Assembly: GCF_001425005.1 (NCBI RefSeq)
Contig: NZ_LMDB01000012.1
Coordinates: 372,001 to 436,000 of the forward strand
Reading direction: 5' to 3'
DNA: 64,000 bases
Origin: Duganella sp. Root336D2
Lineage (GTDB): Bacteria; Pseudomonadota; Gammaproteobacteria; Burkholderiales; Burkholderiaceae_D
The translations under genes and the position numbers were made by a program. The notes under the pieces are model-generated. The model saw only the letters and a list, made by a program, of their open reading frames with translations, did no database searches and had not been told where the DNA came from. This document shows positions 44,630 through 59,687 of this stretch, piece after piece (the first letter of the stretch is position 1; each line of letters begins with the position of its first letter).

Positions 44630-44838
44630 ACAACGAGAACACGACCAATCCATTTGACGACGAGCGCCACCAGTTCACGGTGCTGCGCAACAGCTCTGGC
44701 CAATACAGCCTGTGGCCTGAATTCGCCGCGCAGCCGGCCGGCTGGCAGGTGCAGCACGGACCGGCGCCGCGCAGCGAATGCGTTGAATTCATCGAGCGCC
44801 ACTGGCTCGCGATCAACCCGTTCGCAGCAAGCGCCTGA
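44626..44838 (+). CDS. mbtH: MbtH-like NRPS accessory protein
   Basis: A 70-residue protein with the MbtH core: NPFDDERHQFTVLRN, then NSSGQYSLWPEFA with the conserved Ser and Trp, GWQVQHGPA and CVEFIERHW. It binds adenylation domains and is often needed for their folding and activity. It overlaps fes by 4 nt and ends 9 nt before the NRPS start, as in enterobactin (YbdZ-EntF) loci. Confidence 0.95.
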   Translation: MNNENTTNPFDDERHQFTVLRNSSGQYSLWPEFAAQPAGWQVQHGPAPRSECVEFIERHWLAINPFAASA

Positions 44839-44847
44839 GGAGCCCCC

Positions 44848-52035
<7,188 letters not shown>

Positions 52036-52051
52036 AAGGAATAGAAAGAAA

Positions 52052-53281
52052 ATGAGTATGAAAATGTTTGTCGACCTTGGCCTGCTGCGGCGCAACCGCG
52101 ATTTCCGCAGCGTCTTCATCGCCCGCACCATTTCGCTGCTGGGACTTGGCATGCTGTCGGTGGCGGTGCCGATGCAGGTGTTTGCGCTGACCGGCGACAG
52201 CCTGCAGGTGGGGCTGGCGCTGGCGCTGGAAGGGGGCGGCATGTTTGCCGGCCTGCTGCTGGGCGGCGTGCTGGCCGACCGCTACGACCGCCGCAAGCTG
52301 ATATTGCTGGCGCGCGCCATCTGCGGTTTGGGTTTTGTCGGCCTGGCAGCCAATGCCTGGCTGCCGGCGCCCTCGTTATGGGCGGTCTGCCTGCTGTCGG
52401 CCTGGGATGGCTTCTTCGGCGCCCTTGGCGTGACAGCGCTGCTGGCCTGCATGCCGGCCATCGTCGGCCGCGAAAACCTGATGCAGGCGCGCGCGGTGAG
52501 CATGGTCTCGATGCGGCTGGCGACGGTGATCTCGCCCGCCATCGGCGGCACGCTGATTGCCGCCACCGATGTGGGTTGGGCCTACGCCATTGCCGCCATC
52601 GGCACCGGGCTGACGCTGCTGCCCTTGCTGCGCCTGCCCGCGATGCTGCCGCAGCATGCCAGTGACGAGCATCCCTTGCGCGCGCTGGCAGACGGCGTAC
52701 GTTTCCTGTCAACCAGCCCGGTGCTGGCGGCGACGTTGCTGGTCGGCACGCTGGTGACGCTGACCACGGCGGTACGGGTGCTGTTCCCGGCCATGGCGCC
52801 GGGGGCGCTGGAACTGGGCCTGATGTACTCCGCGGTGTCGCTGGGCGCCACGCTGGGCTCCATCCTCAGCGGCTGGACCGAGCGCCTGCAGCGTCCAGGG
52901 CAGGCCATGATTGCAGCCAGCCTTGCCGCGTTCGCCTGCCTGATGCTGCTCGGCGCCCAGCCGGCATTCCCCTTGATACTGGCGCTGCTGGCCTGCTTCG
53001 GCTATTGCGTGTCGATTGCATCGCTGCTGCAGTACGGACTGGTACAGGGCCACACGCCGGACCACTACCTGGGGCGCGTCAACGGCCTGTGGGCAGCGCA
53101 GGATGCGGCCGGCGACTCGCTGGCCACGATCGGCATTGGGCTGCTGGGCAAGCTGCTGTCGGCCACGGCAGGCATCTTCGTGCTCGGCGCCACCGCGGGC
53201 ATACTGGGCCTGGCGATGCTGGGCCTGTGCAAGCGCCTGCGCAGCGTGCCGCTGAATGATCCCTCGCTGCCCGCTGCCTAA
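52052..53281 (+). CDS. entS: EntS-like MFS siderophore exporter
   Basis: A 409-residue MFS protein with 12 predicted helices and the EntS start RRNRDFRSVFIARTISLLGLGM, followed by VAVPMQVFALTGDSLQVGL and GGVLADRYDRRKLIL (MFS motif A, near 72-86). EntS exports enterobactin across the inner membrane. AAGGAA lies 17-11 nt before the ATG at 52052. It is the last gene of the operon and overlaps the convergent hydrolase gene by 4 nt. Together with the RND pump it would give a two-step export route. Confidence 0.9.
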   Translation: MSMKMFVDLGLLRRNRDFRSVFIARTISLLGLGMLSVAVPMQVFALTGDSLQVGLALALEGGGMFAGLLLGGVLADRYDRRKLILLARAICGLGFVGLAANAWLPAPSLWAVCLLSAWDGFFGALGVTALLACMPAIVGRENLMQARAVSMVSMRLATVISPAIGGTLIAATDVGWAYAIAAIGTGLTLLPLLRLPAMLPQHASDEHPLRALADGVRFLSTSPVLAATLLVGTLVTLTTAVRVLFPAMAPGALELGLMYSAVSLGATLGSILSGWTERLQRPGQAMIAASLAAFACLMLLGAQPAFPLILALLACFGYCVSIASLLQYGLVQGHTPDHYLGRVNGLWAAQDAAGDSLATIGIGLLGKLLSATAGIFVLGATAGILGLAMLGLCKRLRSVPLNDPSLPAA

Positions 53282-53288
53282 GCGAGGG
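53261..53288. terminator. Hairpin at the convergent end of the siderophore operon
   Basis: An 8-bp inverted repeat (CCCTCGCT / AGCGAGGG) with a 12-nt loop spans the overlapping stop codons of the exporter and the convergent hydrolase. No T-tract follows, so termination by it is only possible, not shown. Confidence 0.35.
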
Positions 53289-54069
53289 CAGCTGGGCGCA
53301 GGAAGTCCAGTACTGCGGCGCTGAATTGCTCCGGCAATTCAATGTTCGACAGGTGGACGGTCGGCAGGGTCAGCAGGCGTGCGCCGGGGATGGCCGCCGC
53401 GATGTCGGCGCCGTGCCGGGCCGATGTCACAGTGTCGTCGCGACCGGCAATGACCAGGGTCGGGGCTTCAATCAGCCTGATGGTACGGCGCAGGTCCGCG
53501 TCGCGCACTGCCGCCAGGCTGGCGGCAAGGCCTTGGCGTGTCGTCGCCAGCAGCATCTCGCGGAACTTGCCGACCGGCGGGCGTTGCGCGGCAAGCATAT
53601 GCGCCGGGAACCAGCGCGCAAGGAAGCCCTCGGCGGTATCGTGCATGTCGCTTGCGGCGCGCACGCTTGCGATCTGCTCGTCAAAGCCTTCCGGTCCCAG
53701 GTTGGCGGCGGTATTGGCCAAGACCAGGCGCGCCACCCGTTCGGGGGTATGGATGGCCAGCCATTGGCCGATGAAGCCGCCCAGCGAGAGACCGAGGAAG
53801 TGCGCGCGCCGGATGCCGAGGGCATCCATCATCTCGAGCACGTCGCGGCCCAGGCGGTCGAGGGAATAGTCGCCGGCCGGCACATCCGATGCGCCGTGGC
53901 CGCGCGTGTCGAAGCGCAGTACGCGGAAATGCTGCGACAGCGCAGCCACTTCGCCATCCCACATGTGGTAGCTGGTACCGATCGAATTGGACAGGATCAG
54001 GACGGGCAGGTTTTCCGAGCCGTCGAAGCGGTAAGCAATGCGCACATTGTCGCCGGTGGTGATGTACAT
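53278..54069 (-). CDS. 3-oxoadipate enol-lactonase-like alpha/beta hydrolase
   Basis: A 263-residue protein similar to PcaD: ILSNSIGTSYHMWDGEVAAL, FDTRGHGASDVPAGDYSLDRLG, the nucleophile elbow GLSLGGFIGQWLA (Ser near 95), an acid in IAGRDDTVT and a His in VHLSNIE. PcaD hydrolyses 3-oxoadipate enol-lactone in the beta-ketoadipate pathway. No other pca gene is nearby, so the substrate could differ. GGACCTG precedes the ATG, and the gene is divergent from a LysR regulator 103 nt away that probably controls it. Confidence 0.8.
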   Translation of the reverse strand: MYITTGDNVRIAYRFDGSENLPVLILSNSIGTSYHMWDGEVAALSQHFRVLRFDTRGHGASDVPAGDYSLDRLGRDVLEMMDALGIRRAHFLGLSLGGFIGQWLAIHTPERVARLVLANTAANLGPEGFDEQIASVRAASDMHDTAEGFLARWFPAHMLAAQRPPVGKFREMLLATTRQGLAASLAAVRDADLRRTIRLIEAPTLVIAGRDDTVTSARHGADIAAAIPGARLLTLPTVHLSNIELPEQFSAAVLDFLRPAALA

Positions 54070-54138
54070 GATGCAGGTCCTTTCAAAAAGCAGTTGATGG
54101 ACCGGATCTTAGGTGCGCTTGCCGGAAAAATATATTAT

Positions 54139-54156
54139 AAAGATCGGCATATCTTT
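54139..54156. promoter_or_regulatory. Palindromic operator candidate between hydrolase and LysR genes
   Basis: AAAGAT-N6-ATCTTT is a perfect 6-bp inverted repeat in an AT-rich stretch, between the divergent hydrolase and LysR starts and 17 nt before the LysR start codon. Its place is that of an autoregulated LysR binding site, although the exact T-N11-A form is not clear. Confidence 0.5.
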
Positions 54157-54172
54157 GTAAGGAAAATGGACA

Positions 54173-55078
54173 TTGAGCACATTCACCCTGCACGACCTGC
54201 AATGTTTCGACGCGGTGGCCCGCAGCGGCGGCTTCCAGCCTGCCGCGGAGCTGCTGCATCGCTCCCATCCGGCGGTGCACGCGGCGGTGACGCGCCTGGA
54301 GCGGCAAACCGGCCTGCAACTGCTGGACCGCAGCGGCTACCGCGTCACGTTGACCGCGGCGGGCAAGTCCTTCCACCGCAAGGCGCAGGCCACGCTGACC
54401 GAGTTGAGCGGGCTGCAGGTGCATGCCCAGCAACTGGCCATGGGCCAGGAGGATGAACTGCGGGTGGTCATCGGCGATATGTGCCCGCAGCGCGAAGTGC
54501 TGGCGACACTGGCCGCATTCTTCCGCAACCGCCCGGCAACACGCCTGCACGTGCAGGTCGAGGCGGTTACCGGCCCGATCGAGCGGTTATACGACGGCGA
54601 TGCGGACCTGATCGTGCACGGCGTCGACCAGGGCGATCCGCGCATCGAATGGATGCCATTGTCCAGGATCCCCTTCGTGCCGGTGGTGGCGCCGGGCTTC
54701 CTGCGCTTCCCCGCCAGCGGTGCGATCAAGCCGGTGCAATTGCGCGGGTACACCCAATGCGTGATCCGCGACACCGCGCGCCATACGCCGGGCAAAGACT
54801 ACTTCATGGTCGAAGGCGCGCACCAGTGTTCGGTGCCGGACCAGCAAATGAAGAAAGAGATCATCCTGCAAGGCCTGGCCTGGGGCCATTTGCCGCGCTT
54901 CCTGGTGGAGCGCGAGCTGGAAGAGGGGAGTCTGCTGTCGATCGCCGGCAGGTACCTGCCGGGAAGCGTGGAAGAGCTGGTGGCGGCGCGCCGCAACGAC
55001 CGGCCGCATGGACCGGTCGCGCAGGAATTATGGGAATTCCTTAGTAGCTCGAAATCGCAGCCGGCTGGCCGTTCTTGA
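54173..55078 (+). CDS. LysR-family transcriptional regulator
   Basis: A 301-residue regulator with the winged helix-turn-helix at residues 4-60 (FTLHDLQCFDAVARSGGFQ then PAVHAAVTRLERQTGLQLLD) and a PBP-type sensor domain. Translation begins at TTG 54173 after AAGGAA; a nearby ATG at 54166 is in another frame. It is divergent from the enol-lactonase-like gene, so that gene is its likely target. The 3' end overlaps the convergent binding-protein gene by 38 nt. Confidence 0.88.
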   Translation: MSTFTLHDLQCFDAVARSGGFQPAAELLHRSHPAVHAAVTRLERQTGLQLLDRSGYRVTLTAAGKSFHRKAQATLTELSGLQVHAQQLAMGQEDELRVVIGDMCPQREVLATLAAFFRNRPATRLHVQVEAVTGPIERLYDGDADLIVHGVDQGDPRIEWMPLSRIPFVPVVAPGFLRFPASGAIKPVQLRGYTQCVIRDTARHTPGKDYFMVEGAHQCSVPDQQMKKEIILQGLAWGHLPRFLVERELEEGSLLSIAGRYLPGSVEELVAARRNDRPHGPVAQELWEFLSSSKSQPAGRS

Positions 55079-56165
55079 AGTTGAAGATGGTCACCGGCGA
55101 AGACTTCATATCGCCCTTGGCATCAAACGCGTAGGTGCCCGAAACGCCCTTGTAGCTGCCAGCCGAGATATCGGCGCCAACCTTGACAGGGTCGATGGAA
55201 TTCACCTTCTGCATCGACGCTGCGTACATCAGCACGGCGTCGTAGTAGGCCGAAGCGTAGACGTCGGGTTCGGCGTTGAAGCGCTTCTTGAACTTCGCCT
55301 TGAAGGCCGGGCCGGAAGCCGCCTTCTCCAGCAGCGCTCCGCCCTGGGCGCACAGCACGTTGTCGCCGACGGCGTCGCTGCCCAGCTTGCCCATCTCCGC
55401 GGTGCAGATGGTGTCGCCGCCCAGCAGTTTGGCCTGGATGCCCAGTTGCTTCATCTGGCGCGCCATCGGGGCGCCTTGTGGCGCGTAGCCGCCGAAGAAG
55501 ACGGCCTGCACGTTCTTCGACTTCAGCTTGGTCAGGATGGCGGTGAAGTCGACCGCCTTGTCGGTGGTGTACTCGTGGCCCGCGACCTGCATACCGGAAG
55601 CGCGCGCCTGCTTCTTGAATTCTTCCGCCAGGCCCTGGCCGAAGGCGGTGCGGTCGTCGATCACGGCGACGTTCTTCACCTTCAGCTCATTGGCAGCGTA
55701 GAGCGCCATCCTGGAGCCGAGCTGGGTGTCGCTGGCGTTGATGCGAAAGATGTTCTTGTAACCTTGTTGCGTTAACTTCGGGTTGGTCGCCACCGGTGCG
55801 ATCAGGGTACCCGCTTCGTTGTAGATGCGCGATGCCGGGATGGCGACGCCGGAGTTGTATGGGCCGACCACGTATTTGACGCCGGCATCGGCCAGCTTCT
55901 GTGCGGCCGAGACGCCAGCTTTCGGGTCGCCCTGGTCGTCTTCCGACATCAGCTCGAATTTGATTTTCTTGCCGCCGACGGTGATCGGTTTGGCGTTCAG
56001 TTCCTCGACGGCCAGGCGGGCGCCGTTTTCATTGTCTTTGCCGGAAAACGCTTGTGCGCCGGACAGTGGGCCGCTATGGCCGATCTTTACCACCGTGTCC
56101 TGCGCGCAGGCGCCAGCGGCCATTGCCAGCAGCGCCACCGCGCTTACCGAGTGCTTCAGCTTCAT
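55041..56165 (-). CDS. livK: Branched-chain amino acid ABC transporter substrate-binding protein
   Basis: A 374-residue periplasmic type I binding protein with a signal peptide (KHSVSAVALLAMAAGACA). LivJ/LivK features are present: VVKIGHSGPLSGAQAFSGKDNENGARLAVEELNA, FELMSEDDQGDPK, VVGPYNSGVAIPASRIYNEAG and KNVAVIDDRTAFGQGLAEEF. It delivers leucine, isoleucine or valine, or related ligands, to an ABC permease; the permease and ATPase genes are not adjacent, so it is an orphan binding protein. GGGAGACC precedes the ATG. The family is firm; the ligand is inferred. Confidence 0.9.
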   Translation of the reverse strand: MKLKHSVSAVALLAMAAGACAQDTVVKIGHSGPLSGAQAFSGKDNENGARLAVEELNAKPITVGGKKIKFELMSEDDQGDPKAGVSAAQKLADAGVKYVVGPYNSGVAIPASRIYNEAGTLIAPVATNPKLTQQGYKNIFRINASDTQLGSRMALYAANELKVKNVAVIDDRTAFGQGLAEEFKKQARASGMQVAGHEYTTDKAVDFTAILTKLKSKNVQAVFFGGYAPQGAPMARQMKQLGIQAKLLGGDTICTAEMGKLGSDAVGDNVLCAQGGALLEKAASGPAFKAKFKKRFNAEPDVYASAYYDAVLMYAASMQKVNSIDPVKVGADISAGSYKGVSGTYAFDAKGDMKSSPVTIFNFKNGQPAAISSY

Positions 56166-56236
56166 CGAGGGGTCTCCCTTTATTTGTCGATGGCGTGATT
56201 ATCCACAATCCGGGCCGCGCGGCAAGCCGCACCGCA

Positions 56237-57034
56237 TCATGGCGCTCGACGGGTCTTCGGGAGCGAGGCGGGCTTCTGCTGCCGTGCAAGGGCGGCGTTG
56301 ATACGGTCGATCAGTCCTTCATCCTTGCCCTTCGACATGGCGAAGAACTGCTGGTTCCCGACCTGCAGCGGATGCGGCAGCACGCTGAGGGTCAGGCCTT
56401 GCGGCAGCGACAGCTCGCGCGCCAGCGGGGCGGCAAAGGTACGCAGTTCGGCTTCCACTTCTGCTGCATTCTGCCAGCCTGGCTGGTAAAGCAGCACAGC
56501 GTCCACCCGTTTCAGGAAAAGGCGCTGCAGGCGGGTCGCGCGCGAGGGGATGTCCTCTTCGACGCGAAACAATTTGTTACGCGATTGTTCGAACTCGGCG
56601 CCGTAGCCATAGCCGCGTACGGCGCCGACGGACTTGCCTTTCAGGTCGGCCAGCGATGCAAACGGAAAGGTGGCGTCGCTGCGGGTGACGATCCAGAGCG
56701 TGTTGCTGACGGCGGCTTCGCTGTAGCGCAGCTCGCGCAGGCGCTCGGGGTTCTTGGGCAGGCCGAAGACCAGCCCCGCGCCGTTGCGGGCATTGCGTTC
56801 GGCACGGGCCCAGGGGTACAGGCGGACCTGGAATTTGACGCCCAGTTCGGCCTCCAGGTATTCGAACAGTTCGCGTTGCCATGGGCGCAGCGGTTTGACC
56901 TTGCCGCTTTCGTCCAGCGATTCGCCCACAATCAGCGTGACCGGCTGCGGCTCGGCCTTGGCAGGCAAGCCAAGGGCGCTGGCCAGGAGCAGTGGGGCGG
57001 TGCGCAGCAGGCGGCGCCGGGCGTGGGAAATCAT
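56237..57034 (-). CDS. Family 3 periplasmic solute-binding protein
   Basis: A 265-residue exported protein with a twin-arginine-like leader (RRRLLRTAPLLLASALGLPAKA). The type II binding fold has GESLDESGKVKPLRPWQRELFEYLEAEL, ASLADLKGKSVGAVRGYGYG and a C-terminal NQQFFAMSKGKDEGLIDRIN. Such proteins bind polar amino acids or act as stand-alone sensors. No permease gene adjoins it. The ligand cannot be predicted. It lies between the LivK-like gene and an unrelated alanine-rich coiled-coil gene, with no shared operon signals beyond direction. Confidence 0.78.
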   Translation of the reverse strand: MISHARRRLLRTAPLLLASALGLPAKAEPQPVTLIVGESLDESGKVKPLRPWQRELFEYLEAELGVKFQVRLYPWARAERNARNGAGLVFGLPKNPERLRELRYSEAAVSNTLWIVTRSDATFPFASLADLKGKSVGAVRGYGYGAEFEQSRNKLFRVEEDIPSRATRLQRLFLKRVDAVLLYQPGWQNAAEVEAELRTFAAPLARELSLPQGLTLSVLPHPLQVGNQQFFAMSKGKDEGLIDRINAALARQQKPASLPKTRRAP

Positions 57035-57118
57035 GCGCCTGATTATGCAGGGGTCTGGCAGGGCGGGCTAGCAAATTGCGCAGCAGGTAGTGCGAGGGCG
57101 CAACGTTTCTCTTGCAGA

Positions 57119-59275
57119 TCAGGCATTGTTGTCGATTCGGCTGCCGAGGGCGGGTGCCGTTCCCGTTGCAGCTGCGGCGCCGGGTGCTGGCCCGTTGCGG
57201 GCCAACGCACCTTCGCCGGGCGTGCCGCCGCCCGTTGTCCCGCCGCCAGTCTCGCCGGCAGTCTCGCCGGCCGCTGCGCCGGCGCGTCCACCCCCGGGTT
57301 GCGCGCCCGTGCCCGTGCCGGTACCGCGTCCGGTTGCCGCTTCGCCGGCGCGCTGGACGGGGCGGGACTGGACCGGGGCGACCGGCGTGGTGGCGGGCAC
57401 GGCCACCGGTGCCGGAACTGCCTCGATGGCGGGTGCGGTGGCAGGTGGGCGACCTGCCGCCGCCGCGATATCGCCGGTACGGTAGGCTGCCACGGCGGCC
57501 GCAATGGCCGGGTCGGTGGCTTGCTGGCGCTGGGTTTGCAGCGAAGCCGGGGCTGCGGCGCGGCGTGCCGCCTCGGCAGCCTGGGCCGCGCGTTCGGCTG
57601 CGGTGCTGGCTTCCTGCGCGGCAGCGGCGGCAGACGCCGTTGCCGCGGCGGTGAGCGTAGGCTGGCCGATACCGATACCGGTGCCTGCCGCTGCCCCTGG
57701 ACCCGGGCCGGCCGCGATGCCGGTGGCCGTGGCGCCGCTGACTTGCGGGCCGGCGGCGCTGATGGCGGCCTCCGCTGGGCGGATCGCCGTGTTGCCTGGC
57801 GTAACTGTGCCGTCTGGTGCTGCCGGGGCGCCAGCGGTGGCCGGGTTGGGCGGCGCGCCGGGCGGCGCAATGGCAGCGTTGCTTGCCAGGGTTGCAGCGG
57901 CCTGGGCGGCGGCCTGTGCTTCGCGCAAGGCTTGCCTGCGCGCTTCGAGGCGCAATTCGGTTTGTTCGATTTCGAGGTCGCGGGTGACGTCGCGCGCGTC
58001 CTCCAGGCGCTGTGCGGTCAGGCGGTCTTGCAGGGACAGTGCTTGGGTGGCCGCGGCTGCGCGGGTGCGTTCGGCGTCGTCTTCCATACGTCTTGCCTCT
58101 GCTGCAGTGGCATTGCTCCGGACCTGTCGCGTGCGTGCGGCAGTCGTCGCGGCTTCCGCAGCCCTGGCTTCCAGCGCGGCGGGTGTCGCTTCGTCACTGG
58201 CTGTCGAGGCAGGGGCGCCAGCGCCTTGCTGGCCGGTCCGGGCCAGGCGCGCTTCGGCGGCCAGGGCTTGCTGGCGATCGCGGGCAAGGCGCGCCTCGCC
58301 GGCTGCGCTGGCTTCTGCCGCGGCGTTGGTGGCCGCTGCCTGTTGGCGCGCCAGGGCTGTGCGCGCATCGTTCGTCGCTGCGTTCCCGGCTTCGGCATTG
58401 GCGGTCGCGGCTTGCTGGCGCGCCAGGGCCAGCCGTGCAGCAACGGCTTGTTCCGACTCAAGTGTTCCGGCCTGCTCGGCGACCAGGCGGCGCGCGGTGT
58501 CGAGGCGGTCGGCAGCGGCGCGTTCGGCGCGGGTGCGGCCCAGCTGGCCGGCCTCTGCTTCCTGCAGCGCCGCGCGGCGTTCGGCATTGAGGCGATCAGC
58601 CAGGGCCTGGGCTGCCAGGTCTTGCTCGCGCGTACTCTCCAGTTGCCGTGTCGTTGCGGCCTGTGCCTCGGCCAGGCGCTGCTGTTGCGTATCGTTAAGC
58701 TCATCGGCAGCCAGGGCCGCGCCCGCAACTTGGCGCGCCTCCAACAATTGATCGGCGGCAACGCGCTGCTGCGTAGTCAGTTCGGCCAGGTTGGGGGAGG
58801 GTGTCGCCAACTCCTGCGCGGCGGCATCGGGCTGCAGCGCGGCCGCAGCATCGCCGACGACTGCGGCCGCCTCGCCCAGCGCGGACAAGGCGCGCTGCGG
58901 TGCCGCATTGAATGCTGCAGTCAATGAATCCTCATCCGCCGAAAGCGTGCCGCCGCTGGCGACATCGATGCCAGCCCGGCCGAGCGCCGCCTGCTGCGAT
59001 GTCAAGACCGCTGCCAGCGAAGGCGGCGCATTGGCATTCGCGTTATCGACAAGCTGCCGTGCCGCCGCGGCGAACGCCGCCGCATCGCCACCATTGGCGG
59101 CAAGCTCGCGCAAGCGCCGCTGCGCCAGCACCAGGTTGGACAGGAACAGGCCCAGCGAAGACACCGAAGGTGCCGTTTCGGCGGGCGGCGGGGTGGCGGT
59201 GGCAGGCGCCACACGATCGCCCAGCGTTGCCGGAGTGACAGTGGTGGCACTGCTGACAGGGTCGATAGGAATCAC
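57119..59275 (-). CDS. Large alanine-rich coiled-coil protein of unknown function
   Basis: A 718-residue protein. I chose the GTG at 59275 (starting IPIDPVSSATTV) because GAAAGGTG lies at good spacing; a longer frame opens at 59344. Residues 45-110 form an ordered helical region (SLGLFLSNLVLAQRRLRELAA). Residues 180-480 are long alanine-rich helices with imperfect repeats such as RLALARQQAATANAEAGNAA and RLARDRQQALAAEARLARTG. The C-terminal 200 residues are low-complexity Ala/Pro/Gly/Thr. No signal peptide, membrane span or known domain is seen. The N-terminal IPID-type motif and Ala/Pro tail recall FliK-like or surface-associated proteins, but this is not enough to assign a function. Confidence 0.65.
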   Translation of the reverse strand: MIPIDPVSSATTVTPATLGDRVAPATATPPPAETAPSVSSLGLFLSNLVLAQRRLRELAANGGDAAAFAAAARQLVDNANANAPPSLAAVLTSQQAALGRAGIDVASGGTLSADEDSLTAAFNAAPQRALSALGEAAAVVGDAAAALQPDAAAQELATPSPNLAELTTQQRVAADQLLEARQVAGAALAADELNDTQQQRLAEAQAATTRQLESTREQDLAAQALADRLNAERRAALQEAEAGQLGRTRAERAAADRLDTARRLVAEQAGTLESEQAVAARLALARQQAATANAEAGNAATNDARTALARQQAAATNAAAEASAAGEARLARDRQQALAAEARLARTGQQGAGAPASTASDEATPAALEARAAEAATTAARTRQVRSNATAAEARRMEDDAERTRAAAATQALSLQDRLTAQRLEDARDVTRDLEIEQTELRLEARRQALREAQAAAQAAATLASNAAIAPPGAPPNPATAGAPAAPDGTVTPGNTAIRPAEAAISAAGPQVSGATATGIAAGPGPGAAAGTGIGIGQPTLTAAATASAAAAAQEASTAAERAAQAAEAARRAAAPASLQTQRQQATDPAIAAAVAAYRTGDIAAAAGRPPATAPAIEAVPAPVAVPATTPVAPVQSRPVQRAGEAATGRGTGTGTGAQPGGGRAGAAAGETAGETGGGTTGGGTPGEGALARNGPAPGAAAATGTAPALGSRIDNNA
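58230..58480 (-). repeat. Imperfect repeats inside the alanine-rich protein gene
   Basis: Three to four imperfect repeats of about 75-90 nt encode units of the type LARQQAA-NAEA or LARDRQQALAAEA. The repeats are diverged, so they are not a recent expansion. Confidence 0.5.
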
Positions 59276-59411
59276 GCGGCACCTTTCAACGGGGACAATT
59301 GCAGGTTGCCAGAAATCGCGGCCGCGCATCGTTAGGTGGCGCACGGTGGGCGCAGGCGTGCAGCCTTATCTTGACCCTTCCACTGCAACCCTAACGACGA
59401 GGAACCCGATC

Positions 59412-59672
59412 ATGGATAACAACATCACCCGCAGCGAAAACCCAGCCAAAGACCTGCGCGCCGGCATGCACAGCACCATCGATAAAGTAGCCGACAATAT
59501 CACCAGCATCACCGACCAGGTAGGCGTCAAAGGCGACCAGTTGAACGCTGCCTATAAACGATTTGCGGAATCCGGCCGCAATTATGTGCGCCAGAGCCCC
59601 GGCAAATCGTTGCTGGTAGCGCTGGCCGCTGGCTACGCTGTCTCCAAGCTGCTCGGTACGCGTAAGCACTAA
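59412..59672 (+). CDS. DUF883 (ElaB/YqjD-like) membrane-anchored protein
   Basis: An 86-residue protein with an amphipathic helical N-terminal part (DLRAGMHSTIDKVADNITS) and the family-specific C-terminus RNYVRQSPGKSLLVALAAGYAVSKLLG. In E. coli, ElaB and YqjD are inner-membrane-anchored, stationary-phase proteins that bind ribosomes through the N-terminus. The ATG at 59412 was chosen; an in-frame extension upstream overlaps the divergent gene. It is 15 nt before the catalase gene, suggesting a joint stress-related operon. Confidence 0.85.
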   Translation: MDNNITRSENPAKDLRAGMHSTIDKVADNITSITDQVGVKGDQLNAAYKRFAESGRNYVRQSPGKSLLVALAAGYAVSKLLGTRKH

Positions 59673-59687
59673 GCCGGGGAGCGCGCC

